From contig NZ_JAFMPX010000002.1 in the NCBI RefSeq assembly GCF_017353415.1, forward strand, positions 124,001 through 188,000: a stretch of 64,000 bases of DNA, in the 5' to 3' direction. Position 1 is the stretch's first letter; each line of letters begins with the position of its first letter. This document shows positions 18,262-26,589 of the stretch, piece after piece. This DNA is from Arthrobacter sp. E3. Its GTDB lineage: Bacteria; Actinomycetota; Actinomycetes; Actinomycetales; Micrococcaceae. The notes beneath the pieces were generated by a model. It did not search any database. It was given only the letters and a program-made list of their open reading frames with translations, and was not told the DNA's origin. Position numbers and translations under genes: made by a program.

Positions 18262-19169
18262 TCGACGTGCTTGCCGTGGGCGAAACGATGGCCGTTGTTG
18301 CTCCGATGACGGCCGAGCCGCTGGAAACAGCCTCCGTCTTTTCAGTTGCAACGGCCGGGGCGGAATCCAACCTTGCCCAGTGGCTGGCTGACTGGGGTCA
18401 CACTGCTGCGTGGGCCAGCCGGGTTGGTGACGATCCACTGGGCAGGAGGGTGACGCAAGCGCTGGCGAAGAACGGTGTTGACATCTCCTATGTCGCCATT
18501 GATCCTGCGGCCCCGACAGGAGTGATGTTCAAGAACCCCGGCGTGGAGTCGACTACGGTCCACTATTACCGCAAAAATTCCGCGGCAGCCCTCATGGGGG
18601 CTGCAATGGTGGAGTCGTTGCCGTGGGGCAGGGTGCGGGTGCTGCACCTGTCAGGGATCACACCGGCTCTTTCGGACTCGTGCGCGAAGTTGGTGCAGCG
18701 GCTCTTTGACCGGGCAAAGCTGGAAGGCGTGGCAGTGTCATTCGACGTCAACTACCGCCCCGGTCTGTGGAGCGTGGAGAGCGCTGCTGAGGTTTTGTTG
18801 AACTATGCACGGCAGGCAAGCTACACCTACGTCGGACTGGATGAAGCGCAGACTCTGTGGCCAGGGCTTGAAAATGCCCGGGACGTGCGGGACTTGATTG
18901 GAGGCTCCGCCAGGCTCATCGTCAAGGACGGAGCCGTCGGTGCCACGGAATTCGATGGCATCGCATCCACGTTCGTTCCGGCGTCCGTTGTGGAGGTGGT
19001 TGAGGTGGTGGGAGCAGGGGACGCGTTTGCAGCAGGCTGGCTTTCAGCCATGCTGGAAGGTGGTGAAGCTCTTGACCGGTTGGCAAGGGGCCACCAGTTT
19101 GCGGCCCGGGCACTGTCCAGCACCAGTGATTTTCAACCTTTGAAGAAAGTAGCGGCAGACATTGAGTAA
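18258..19169 (+). CDS. PfkB-family 2-dehydro-3-deoxy-sugar-acid kinase
   Basis: A 303-residue sugar kinase, probably phosphorylating 2-keto-3-deoxygalactonate/gluconate. ATG 18258 overlaps the lactonase stop by 4 bases (ATGA) and follows a purine-rich GGAGGGG; a longer in-frame reading upstream lies inside the lactonase gene and is rejected. PfkB signatures are present: N-terminal GAESNLAQWLADWGH and C-terminal VVGAGDAFAAGWL with the anion hole and catalytic Asp. KDG-kinase-type substrate is an inference from neighbours. Confidence 0.9.
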   Translation: MIDVLAVGETMAVVAPMTAEPLETASVFSVATAGAESNLAQWLADWGHTAAWASRVGDDPLGRRVTQALAKNGVDISYVAIDPAAPTGVMFKNPGVESTTVHYYRKNSAAALMGAAMVESLPWGRVRVLHLSGITPALSDSCAKLVQRLFDRAKLEGVAVSFDVNYRPGLWSVESAAEVLLNYARQASYTYVGLDEAQTLWPGLENARDVRDLIGGSARLIVKDGAVGATEFDGIASTFVPASVVEVVEVVGAGDAFAAGWLSAMLEGGEALDRLARGHQFAARALSSTSDFQPLKKVAADIE

Positions 19170-19812
19170 CGAATTCTTTGACAATATGTTTCACAACGCC
19201 CCGATCATGGCGATTCTGCGAGGCCTTGGCGTGCAGCGCACCCTCGAGGTGGCCACCATGGCGTGGGACATCGGCGTGACATCCGTGGAGGTGCCCATCC
19301 AAACCTCTGAAGATCTAAAGACACTGGAGGCGCTGGCGCAGGCCGCCCAGGAGCGTGGACTAGTGGCAGGGGCCGGAACTGTCCTCAACGTCACCCATGT
19401 TGCACAGGCCAAGGATTGCGGGGCCGCTTTCACCGTCAGTCCGGGAACCAACCTGGAGGTGATCCAGGCGTGCGCAGATATAGGCCTGGCTCATCTGCCG
19501 GGGGTGGCCACCCCCAGCGACATCCAGATGGCTACGGGCCAGGGGCTGCAATGGGTCAAGGCTTTCCCGGCCAGCGTGCTGGGAACGTCTTGGTTGAAGG
19601 CGATGGGCGGGCCCTTCCCTGGGATCAAGTTCGTCTCGACTGGCGGCATGGATGCGCACAACGCCCAAGAGTTCCTTGATGCAGGTGCGCGGGTCATTGC
19701 GGTAGGCTCCGCTTTGGAAGATCCACGCCAGCTCGGGCTCCTGTCCGGGCTTTTGCGCGAAAGGGCCGAAGTGCCGGGAGATGGTTTGAAGGAAGCAGCG
19801 AATGGAGAGTAG
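19162..19812 (+). CDS. KDPG/KDPGal-type aldolase
   Basis: A 216-residue class I aldolase splitting the phosphorylated keto-deoxy sugar acid into pyruvate and glyceraldehyde-3-phosphate. Family motifs: PIMAILRG (Arg phosphate contact), VEVPIQTSE, GAGTVLN, FTVSPGTN and the Schiff-base lysine in QWVKAFPAS. TTG 19162 overlaps the kinase stop by 8 bases; ATG 19186 is an alternative that keeps all motifs. The gene overlaps the next one by 11 bases, so the four genes form a tight unit. Confidence 0.92.
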   Translation: MSNEFFDNMFHNAPIMAILRGLGVQRTLEVATMAWDIGVTSVEVPIQTSEDLKTLEALAQAAQERGLVAGAGTVLNVTHVAQAKDCGAAFTVSPGTNLEVIQACADIGLAHLPGVATPSDIQMATGQGLQWVKAFPASVLGTSWLKAMGGPFPGIKFVSTGGMDAHNAQEFLDAGARVIAVGSALEDPRQLGLLSGLLRERAEVPGDGLKEAANGE

Positions 19813-20998
19813 CGGGGGTGCCTTGAAGGGCCTCCGGGCGAACAACACCCGCCAAGTACTTGAGCTGTTGCTGAACGAAGGGCCCGTACATAGGGCTGAG
19901 CTGGCGCGGCGCATGAAAACGTCGCGGACCACCATCACCAACATCATCAATGAGCTGTTGGAACGCAACGTGGTGCTGAACCTGAAGCCTGAACATAAAT
20001 CCACCCGGCGGGGGCATGAACTCGTGGCCATCAACCCCTTGGCCGGTTTCAGCCTCGGGATTGACTTCACGCTCGATAAGGCGGCCATCTGTGTCTCCGA
20101 CCTGGCCGGCAGCATCGTGGCCGAAACAATCTTGGCTGTCGATCCCTCCAACACTGCGGACTCCCGCGTGGCGGCTGCAGCTGGTGCTCTGCGCAGCCTG
20201 TTGGATGATGCGGGCATCGAAGATTCCAAGATCATAGGTGTCGGCGTGGGTGTGCCCGGACAAATCGACAGGCGCACGAACATGGTGGGCGGTTCCCTCC
20301 CTGGCCAGCCGTGGTCCATGGTCGACGCTCGCAGCGTTTTGGCCCGCCACCTGCCATTTCAGATTTTCGTTGAGAACAACGCGCGCCTTGAAGGCTTTGC
20401 CGAGAAGCAGTGGGGAACCGGGAAAAACAGCGAGAACATGTTGTATATCAACTTTTCCAGCGGCGTGGGCATGGCACTGTTTTCGGAGGGCCAGTTGTAC
20501 CGCGGAAGCATCGGGGCAGCGGGGGAAATTGGGCACATGTCTACTGACATCAACGGTGCCGCCTGCCCGTGTGGCAACCGGGGCTGCTTGGTGCTCCGAA
20601 CCGGAACGGCCCATGTGCTCTCGCTGTTGCGTCCGGCGTTGGGCGAGGCGGCAGACTGGAACGACGTGCTGCGTGAGACAGCCAATGACAACCGCGGTTG
20701 CCTGACTGTCCTGGCTGAAATTGGTTCCTTGACGGGACGGTTCCTGGCAGGCATTTCCAACCTGCTTGACCCGGAGCTCATTGTCATTGGTGGTGAGCTG
20801 GCGCAAACGGGTGATCCTCTAATGGGGCCGCTCACAGCAGCACTGAAGAGCCACTCGTTGCCGTTGACAAGTTCCCATGTCTCGGTGGTTCAGGCGGTTT
20901 TGCCCCCCGGTGCTGCCACCGGGGCCCGTGGCGGGGCGGCTTTGGCCATCAAGGAAATGGCTAAAACGTCAACCATCGACAAGCTGGGCACCCCCTAG
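19802..20998 (+). CDS. ROK-family transcriptional repressor
   Basis: A 398-residue NagC/XylR-type regulator: an N-terminal winged helix-turn-helix (HRAELARRMKTSRTTITNIINELLERN, residues ~33-57) and a ROK sugar-kinase-like domain with GVGVGVPGQID, the ENNARLEGFAE sugar-site region and the zinc motif CPCGNRGC near residue 257. The Glu that normally follows the zinc motif (CxE) is replaced: the sequence runs GCLVLR. As the last gene of the galactonate operon it probably senses a pathway sugar and controls the divergent promoter region. Confidence 0.92.
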   Translation: MESSGGALKGLRANNTRQVLELLLNEGPVHRAELARRMKTSRTTITNIINELLERNVVLNLKPEHKSTRRGHELVAINPLAGFSLGIDFTLDKAAICVSDLAGSIVAETILAVDPSNTADSRVAAAAGALRSLLDDAGIEDSKIIGVGVGVPGQIDRRTNMVGGSLPGQPWSMVDARSVLARHLPFQIFVENNARLEGFAEKQWGTGKNSENMLYINFSSGVGMALFSEGQLYRGSIGAAGEIGHMSTDINGAACPCGNRGCLVLRTGTAHVLSLLRPALGEAADWNDVLRETANDNRGCLTVLAEIGSLTGRFLAGISNLLDPELIVIGGELAQTGDPLMGPLTAALKSHSLPLTSSHVSVVQAVLPPGAATGARGGAALAIKEMAKTSTIDKLGTP

Positions 20999-21059
20999 AC
21001 AGCGTCAGCTTCCAGCCCGGCTATTTTGTTGCCGCGGGGCTGCGGGTAGGGTGGCGAGC

Positions 21060-21857
21060 ATGGTGATCATTGCAGTGGCGGGCGGGACGGGCACGGCGGG
21101 CCGGGCTGTGGTGGCCGACGCCGCTGCCCGAGGATTCACTGTGCGGTCATTGAGCAGGCATGTTCCTTCAGCAGCAGATCCGAAGCGTGTGCCCGGCGTC
21201 GACTATCTGCCCGTCGACTTCCGAACAGGCACGGGAGTTGAAACCGCATTGGCTGGTGCGGACGTCCTCGTGGAGACCCTTGATGCCCGCACTGGACCGG
21301 CGTTGAAGGCGCTTTTAGGAACCACAGTTTCGGTGCTGGATGCCGCCCAAAGAGCCGGGATTTCGCGCAGCGTGCTGCTGACCATAGTCAATGCGGCAGA
21401 GTGCTCCATGGGGTATTACCAAGTTCAGGCAGCCAGGGCGCGCAGTTACGAACGCGCGGATCAACCCACAGGTGTTGTGTACGCAACGCAGTTTCACAAC
21501 CTGGTGGCCGGCATATTCGCTGCAGGGGCCAAGGTGGGGATCATCCCTGCGTTCTCAGGAGTGTCATTTCAGCCAATTGCGACGGCGGACGTGGCCCGGG
21601 CACTCGTCGATGAGGCCGTTGCCGGTCTGGAAGCAGACGCCGAACAGCACCGTTCAGTGCACGTCGGTGGACCGTCCGTGTGGTCCATGAAGGCGCTGGC
21701 GGGGCAGTGGAAGTCGGCGACAGGACGTCGCGGGCTGGTGACGTCCATGCCGCTGCCGGGTTCATTCGGCACATTTTTGCGTGCCGGGCGAAACCTGGTT
21801 CCGGAGGCCGCCGTCGGACGTGTTGAATTCAGCGATTGGCTGGCGGATTCGAACTAG
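21060..21857 (+). CDS. NAD(P)-binding atypical SDR (NmrA/YwnB-like)
   Basis: A 265-residue protein beginning MVIIAVAGGTGTAGRAVV, with the Rossmann loop GGTGTAG. ATG 21060 is chosen because an earlier in-frame reading lies inside the ROK gene. The sequence VVYATQFHNLV and the late KALAGQWKSATGR resemble NAD(P)-binding proteins annotated as NmrA-like or nucleoside-diphosphate-sugar epimerases. The substrate is unknown and the catalytic Tyr-x3-Lys pair is not evident, so it may be a redox sensor or reductase. Confidence 0.8.
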   Translation: MVIIAVAGGTGTAGRAVVADAAARGFTVRSLSRHVPSAADPKRVPGVDYLPVDFRTGTGVETALAGADVLVETLDARTGPALKALLGTTVSVLDAAQRAGISRSVLLTIVNAAECSMGYYQVQAARARSYERADQPTGVVYATQFHNLVAGIFAAGAKVGIIPAFSGVSFQPIATADVARALVDEAVAGLEADAEQHRSVHVGGPSVWSMKALAGQWKSATGRRGLVTSMPLPGSFGTFLRAGRNLVPEAAVGRVEFSDWLADSN

Positions 21858-21876
21858 GGGGGGGGCGCCTGAGGCG

Positions 21877-22299
21877 TCACTTTGGGTTTTTGGGCGCGAA
21901 AAGTTCCAGCGCAATGTTGTCCGGGTCGCGGAATTCCAGGATGAAGCCGTCGCCGATGTCCTTGATGCCGCCGTGGCTGATGCCGCGCACGTCAAGGAGT
22001 TCGACGGCGGCGTCTAGTTCGGCACGCGATGCAACGTCGAGGCTGAGGTGGTCCAGTCCGGTTCGGTCTTCGTCGAAGGAATCTGCAGAAACCGGCCGCA
22101 GGCCCAGGAGCGTATGGCCCAGGTTGTAGATGACTCCACCGTAGAGGAAGGCGAAGCGTGCTTGCTCAGGTGCAAGAGTGCCAGCTGGCATCTCAATGGC
22201 GACGGGCCAGGCAAAGAGGTCTTCATAGAAGGCACGTGAGCGTTCGATGTCCGTCACGGTCAGGCGGATGTGGTTAATGGAGCTTGTGTTGATCGGCAT
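21877..22299 (-). CDS. VOC-family (glyoxalase/bleomycin-resistance fold) protein
   Basis: A 140-residue protein starting MPINTSSINHIRLTVTDIERSRAFYEDLF, the classic start of the vicinal oxygen chelate fold. The second half shows DHLSLDVASRAELDAAV and GFILEFRDPDNIALELFAP, with the metal-site Glu (LEL). An alternative upstream start at 22365 adds 22 residues unlike the family. Function within VOC is not predictable. Convergent with the SDR gene; a short GC hairpin overlaps both stops. Confidence 0.87.
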   Translation of the reverse strand: MPINTSSINHIRLTVTDIERSRAFYEDLFAWPVAIEMPAGTLAPEQARFAFLYGGVIYNLGHTLLGLRPVSADSFDEDRTGLDHLSLDVASRAELDAAVELLDVRGISHGGIKDIGDGFILEFRDPDNIALELFAPKNPK

Positions 22300-22417
22300 G
22301 TTTGCATCGTCCCACGTCGGTTTACCCACCGCTAGGGTGAAATTGTTTTTCACGGTTTTGGCCATGTAAATGTAGTAGCGTGAGAAGAATCCACACTTGG
22401 TCTACTTGGAGGCGAAA

Positions 22418-22654
22418 ATGGAACTGATTCCTGGCGGCACGTTGATTACGGCAACTCCGGAAGAGGGGCGGCAACTGGCCATGATGCTGGCCCGAAAGAG
22501 CATTGGGGCGATCCAGCCGGATGCAGCAGTGCGGGACTCGCTGCGGCCAACCTATTCGCATGATCCCGACTCACTGACGGCGGCAGCCCATGTTGTGGCG
22601 ATCGAGTTTGCCACCATTGCTGCGGCCAACAAGTACTGGCGCAAGAAGTCCTGA
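22418..22654 (+). CDS. Small hypothetical protein
   Basis: A 78-residue protein starting at ATG 22418 with TTGGAGG 5 bases upstream. It is rich in Ala and ends NKYWRKKS. No recognisable domain, signal or TM segment; a helical cytosolic protein is likely from the composition (QLAMMLARKSIGAIQPDAAV). The good ribosome site supports a real gene. Confidence 0.6.
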   Translation: MELIPGGTLITATPEEGRQLAMMLARKSIGAIQPDAAVRDSLRPTYSHDPDSLTAAAHVVAIEFATIAAANKYWRKKS

Positions 22655-22747
22655 GTGCGTGGGCGGTAGAGCTTGGCTGCTGGGCGGTTTGTAATCTGCC
22701 GCTCACTGGGTTTAACCTAGAAAAGTTGGCGGTCTCATAACCGCCAC

Positions 22748-22820
22748 GGGGCTATGGCGCAGTTGGTAGCGCGCTTCGTTCGCATCGAAGAGGTCAGGAG
22801 TTCGAATCTCCTTAGCTCCA
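22748..22820 (+). tRNA. tRNA-Ala (anticodon CGC)
   Basis: Acceptor GGGGCTA pairs with TAGCTCC and includes the G3-U70 pair that identifies alanine tRNAs. The anticodon stem is CTTCG/CGAAG with loop TTCGCAT, giving anticodon CGC. The T arm (AGGAG TTCGAAT CTCCT) is intact. The discriminator is A at 22820 and CCA is not encoded. Confidence 0.97.
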
Positions 22821-22827
22821 CCGAAAA

Positions 22828-22871
22828 GGGGTCTCTGACCTGCGGTAAATCGCAGGCTGGGACCTTTTTAC
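22828..22871 (+). terminator. Terminator after tRNA-Ala
   Basis: Imperfect stem GGTCTCTGACCTGCG / CGCAGGCTGGGACC followed by TTTTTAC, starting 8 bases after the tRNA. Confidence 0.75.
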
Positions 22872-23217
22872 TTGCCCAAAAATGCTTTACGACGGGCTCT
22901 GGACTGAATCGGCAGTACCTTACCGGTGGCAGAAGCCGGAGAACAATATTGCGTTTTTGCGGCCGGCAGTCGTGTTTCTCGTCTGCCGCAGACAGTTGTA
23001 GCCGCTTCGAAAGTCTGAGGAACGGTTGGAAAAGCGTTTCATTCCGACTTCCCGATCGGTGATGCACGTCACGAACGGCCCAAGTCTCGCATGGCCCGCG
23101 GAAACACAGTAGGTTGGTTCGACTTGGAGAATGGACAGGGTGGATCCGCTGGGTCTCTCGCGGCACGGCTTGGGCCTTCGCTTTATTCTTCCGCCTGGTC
23201 CCGCGCTGAAGGAGAGC
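22872..23217. other. Gene-free leader of the ATP-grasp gene
   Basis: About 345 bases between the tRNA terminator and the ATP-grasp start. I see no supported gene. A plus-strand reading from 23131 is in frame with the ATP-grasp gene, but its start lacks a ribosome site. A weak GTGA-N6-TCAC palindrome lies at 23059-23072. Confidence 0.5.
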
Positions 23218-25059
23218 ATGACGATGAGTGAACGTGACATGGACATCGGCAAGGAAGTTGTGCAGCCGGAGAAAACCTCCACAACCGTGGTGGCTAACCC
23301 CGCCAACGCTAAAAAATCGCCAGCCGAAAATATTCCGAAAGTCAGGGTAACCCCAGCAAAGAAAGCAGCACCCTTAAAGGCCGCTCCAAAAACAACCAAG
23401 GTCGCCACAGCCAAAGCGGCTCCCGCGCGGAAGCCGGCAAAGGTTGGCGTTCTTAACGTCAAGGTAGCTAAACAGGAAGTCCCCGCTCCCGTCATGACCA
23501 GAGCCGTCCCCTCCGGCCCGGAAGCGCCGGAGGTCACGATTGGCACGGATGCGGCCTTCGCCACCGAGGCGCCACCCGCGGCAGTACCGAACATGATCCG
23601 AAACATCTCCGAGCTCCGCCATTTTTTCCGGACCAACAGTGTGCCGATCTACTTCATTGGCGCCACACCCTTCAACTTGCTGGGCCTGGACCGCTGGGTA
23701 CGCAACTTTTCCTACATCAGCTACTACGATGCCTGGGACGGCGCACACCCTCGCGTCTTCACCCCAGTCCACAAGCCCTATGTGGAATTCGAGTCCGGTG
23801 AGGACATCAATAACTGGCTGCTGCTCAACGCCGAGGTCAGGTCCCGGATGAGCCTGAGCGTGCGTCCAGGAGTGCGCCCCAAGGTCGCCATGGTCTTCTT
23901 CAACGAGGAAACCGAGCGCATCTGCCGCGAGTTGGGCTACGACCTGATCCTGCCGGCGGCCGAGCTGCGTCACCGGCTCGATTCAAAGATGGTCACCACG
24001 AAGCTCGGAAATGACTTCGGAGTGCCCAGTGTCCCGAACGTGCTCCGCAAGGGAAGCACGTATGCGGCGTTGCGTGCCGATGCCGACATGGCCGGCTTGG
24101 GCAACGAGTTGGTCGTCCAAACCCCCTATGGAGATTCAGGAAAGACCACCTTCTTCATCGCCAATGAAGAAGAATGGGACAACCACTCCGAGGACATCAT
24201 CGGCGAAGACATCAAGATCATGCGCAGGATCAAAAACCTGCCGGTGGCCGTGGAGGCCGTACTGACCCGCTCCGGAACCCTGGTTGGACCGTTCCTTACC
24301 GAGCTGGCCGGGTACAGCGACCTCACGCCGTACCCCGGGGGATGGTGCGGCAATGAAATGCACCCCGAGGTACTTTCGGCAACCCAACGCACCCGGGCCA
24401 TGGATCTGGTCAAACGGATGGGGGATGGGCTGGCCTCGGAAGGCTACCGTGGGTTCTTCGAAGTTGATGTGCTGGTAGATCTGGATACGGATGCGGTCTA
24501 CCTGGGTGAACTAAACCCACGGATTTCCGGTGCCTCAGGGATTACCAATGTGACGGCTGGCGCCTATGCCGATGTCCCGCTCTTTCTGTTCCATCTGCTC
24601 GAATATATGGACGTGGAATTTGATCTGGACATCGACGAGATCACAGAACGCTGGGAAGTCCTCTCCGGGGCTGACGTGTGGAGCCAGATGGTCATCAAGG
24701 AGAACTCGGACATCGTCGAACAGCTTACTCAAACTCCCGCGACCGGTCAGTACTACCTCGATTCCACCGGGGCAATGGTCTTCAACCGTGCGGCCCTTGA
24801 CTGGCACATGTTGCAAAACGAATCCGAGGCGTTCTTCCTACGTATCCAAGGACCTGGCGACTACAGGTGGCATGGTTCCGACCTGGGAATTCTCGTCACG
24901 AAGGGGCGGTTGCAGGTCGAGGAAGGCGGGGTGTCCAAGCTCAACATCAGGGCCAAGCACTTCATCGACTGCCTTAGGGCTGGATTCGCAGGGGTGCCGT
25001 TGGATGAGGACGGGCAGGCGGACTTCACTCCGCGGCCGGGCGTCAAATCCAAGGGATAG
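23218..25059 (+). CDS. ATP-grasp ligase (biotin-carboxylase-like) with Lys/Ala/Pro-rich N-terminus
   Basis: A 613-residue protein; ATG 23218 is preferred because GAAGGAGAG sits 1-9 bases upstream. Residues ~15-110 are a low-complexity, strongly basic Lys/Ala/Pro segment resembling histone H1 tails. The rest is an ATP-grasp enzyme: KMVTTKLGNDFGVPSVPN, the glycine-rich ATP loop QTPYGDSGKTTFFI, AVEAVLTRSG and the metal-site ELNPRISGASG (Glu, Asn, Arg). Such enzymes ligate carboxylates to amines; the exact substrate is unknown. The serine-hydrolase gene starts 51 bases downstream, so the two are probably co-transcribed. Relatives in actinobacteria are annotated as biotin carboxylase, but no biotin-carrier gene is here. 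Confidence 0.8.
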   Translation: MTMSERDMDIGKEVVQPEKTSTTVVANPANAKKSPAENIPKVRVTPAKKAAPLKAAPKTTKVATAKAAPARKPAKVGVLNVKVAKQEVPAPVMTRAVPSGPEAPEVTIGTDAAFATEAPPAAVPNMIRNISELRHFFRTNSVPIYFIGATPFNLLGLDRWVRNFSYISYYDAWDGAHPRVFTPVHKPYVEFESGEDINNWLLLNAEVRSRMSLSVRPGVRPKVAMVFFNEETERICRELGYDLILPAAELRHRLDSKMVTTKLGNDFGVPSVPNVLRKGSTYAALRADADMAGLGNELVVQTPYGDSGKTTFFIANEEEWDNHSEDIIGEDIKIMRRIKNLPVAVEAVLTRSGTLVGPFLTELAGYSDLTPYPGGWCGNEMHPEVLSATQRTRAMDLVKRMGDGLASEGYRGFFEVDVLVDLDTDAVYLGELNPRISGASGITNVTAGAYADVPLFLFHLLEYMDVEFDLDIDEITERWEVLSGADVWSQMVIKENSDIVEQLTQTPATGQYYLDSTGAMVFNRAALDWHMLQNESEAFFLRIQGPGDYRWHGSDLGILVTKGRLQVEEGGVSKLNIRAKHFIDCLRAGFAGVPLDEDGQADFTPRPGVKSKG

Positions 25060-25110
25060 GATCTGCATGAGACTAAACCGCATTTTCTGCGGCCATCGAA
25101 AGGAATGCTC

Positions 25111-26400
25111 GTGGACATCGCAGACGTAGGTTGGCCCCAGCCAGCAGTGGACTTACCGGCAGTAGTCGCGCCTTCAGCGGCCCTCCCCGTGGGGGGCCCA
25201 CCCGCGTTGGACTTACCTGCAGCAGCAGCGCCGGCAGCAGGCCCCCCGGTTGTGGACACGAAGAACTGGCAGCTGGCAGAGAACCTGCGCTGGTCCTTTC
25301 AGCACATGGCTGATTTCCTTCCCACGGCACCGATTTGGCGCGGGGTCGGTCCTTCGGCGGCACTGCCAGTTGCGCCGTCGGACATGGATGCGGTGTTGGT
25401 GCCCTCCGGGTCCATCGATGAACCACCGGCGAGCGTGGGGTCCATCATGGCATCCACCGACACCGATGGCTGGATGCTGCTGCACCAGGGCAAAGTTCTC
25501 ACCGAGCAGTACTTCGAAGGTATGTCAGCTTCATCTCCGCACCTGTTGATGTCGGTGAGCAAGTCATTGGTGGGAGCAGTCGCCGGGGCCATGGTCGACG
25601 CCGGGGTGCTGGATACCGCTGCCCCGTTGACCGCCTACGTGCCCGCATTGGCAGGCACCGGTTACGGTGGGGCCACGGTGCGCGATTTGTTGGACATGCG
25701 CTCTGGCATCGCATTTTCCGAGGATTACCTTGACCCGAAGGCGGAGGTGCGGATGCTTGAGGAAGCCGTCGGGTGGGCACCAGCGGCAACCTCGGGTCCA
25801 TCCGGCATGTACCCCTACTTGATGACGCTGAAGCAAAAGAGTGTCCACGGCGGGGTCTTCGAATACCGTTCCTGCGAGACAGACATGCTGGGCTGGATCT
25901 GCGAGGTGGCTGGCGGGGCGACTATGCCTACGCTGATGTCCCACCTGTTGTGGTCAAAGATCGGCGCCGAGGCCGACGCTGTGATCGGCGTTGACCAATA
26001 CGGCACCGGAATGTTCGACGGCGGCATCAATGCCAGGTTGCGCGACATGGCCCGCTTTGGCTCACTCTTTCTGGGTGACGGGACCTCGCTGACCGGTGAA
26101 AGGATCCTCTCCTCCCGGTGGATCGAGGAGACCCTCACCGGGGCTCCTGATTCGCGTACTGCCTTTGCCAGCAGCCCCGGGGACAACCGGATGCCCGGGG
26201 GGATGTACCGGAACCAGATGTGGTTCCCCTACGAAGGCAACGACGTGTTGCTGGCTTTGGGCATCCACGGGCAGATGATCTACATCAACCGTCCAGCGCA
26301 GGTGGTGGGGGTTAAACTCTCCAGCTGGCCCTACCCGCAGGATGCCGCCAAACTATTTGGCACACTGCGTGCCTTCGACGCGATGGCCAAGGTCCTATGA
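25111..26400 (+). CDS. Serine hydrolase of the class C beta-lactamase / NylB type
   Basis: A 429-residue protein; GTG 25111 has AAAGGA 7 bases upstream, while ATG 25105 lies almost on the site. The catalytic SxxK is SVSK (Ser ~148, Lys ~151). A Tyr motif FEYRSCETDMLGW follows, as in 6-aminohexanoate-dimer hydrolases (FxYxSxNTxLLG), though with Cys-Glu for the usual Asn. Residues ~12-52 contain two copies of a 20-residue Pro/Ala repeat. No signal peptide is visible, so it is probably cytosolic, unusual for a beta-lactamase fold. Pairing with an ATP-grasp ligase suggests opposed amide synthesis and hydrolysis, or sequential steps. The substrate is unknown. Confidence 0.82.
   Translation: MDIADVGWPQPAVDLPAVVAPSAALPVGGPPALDLPAAAAPAAGPPVVDTKNWQLAENLRWSFQHMADFLPTAPIWRGVGPSAALPVAPSDMDAVLVPSGSIDEPPASVGSIMASTDTDGWMLLHQGKVLTEQYFEGMSASSPHLLMSVSKSLVGAVAGAMVDAGVLDTAAPLTAYVPALAGTGYGGATVRDLLDMRSGIAFSEDYLDPKAEVRMLEEAVGWAPAATSGPSGMYPYLMTLKQKSVHGGVFEYRSCETDMLGWICEVAGGATMPTLMSHLLWSKIGAEADAVIGVDQYGTGMFDGGINARLRDMARFGSLFLGDGTSLTGERILSSRWIEETLTGAPDSRTAFASSPGDNRMPGGMYRNQMWFPYEGNDVLLALGIHGQMIYINRPAQVVGVKLSSWPYPQDAAKLFGTLRAFDAMAKVL
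25144..25263 (+). repeat. Two tandem 60-bp imperfect repeats inside the serine-hydrolase gene
   Basis: GGACTTACC recurs at 25149 and 25209, exactly 60 bases apart, with similar flanks (GCAG.AG..GCGCC, then CCCC/GGGG). The protein copies read PAVDLPAVVAPSAALPVGGP and PALDLPAAAAPAAGPPVVD. Confidence 0.75.
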
Positions 26401-26589
26401 GGCAATCCGGGCTGCGTTAACGGAAGTTGGGTCGATTGTGGCTCATGTTTCTGGTGTTGCTGAAATCGAGTTATTAGGGTGTTTCATCCGCTGGGCCATA
26501 CGATTAATGATTGCCGCCTGGCCACGGTCGCCAGTCGAGCTGACCAAGTGTGGCAACGACCAAGTACTACGTCTTCGAAAAACGGGATC

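Noticed and set aside
21857-21865. Run of nine G residues after the SDR gene
   Set aside because: A homopolymer at a convergent gene end can be a sequencing artefact; no function inferred, though a GGCGCC-TGA-GGCGTC hairpin follows.
22397-22418. Earlier TTG start for the 78-residue protein at 22397
   Set aside because: It lies before the TTGGAGG ribosome site and would bury it inside the gene.
23059-23072. GTGATGCACGTCAC palindrome before the ATP-grasp gene as a CRP site
   Set aside because: Only the GTGA/TCAC core fits; about one such match is expected per window by chance.
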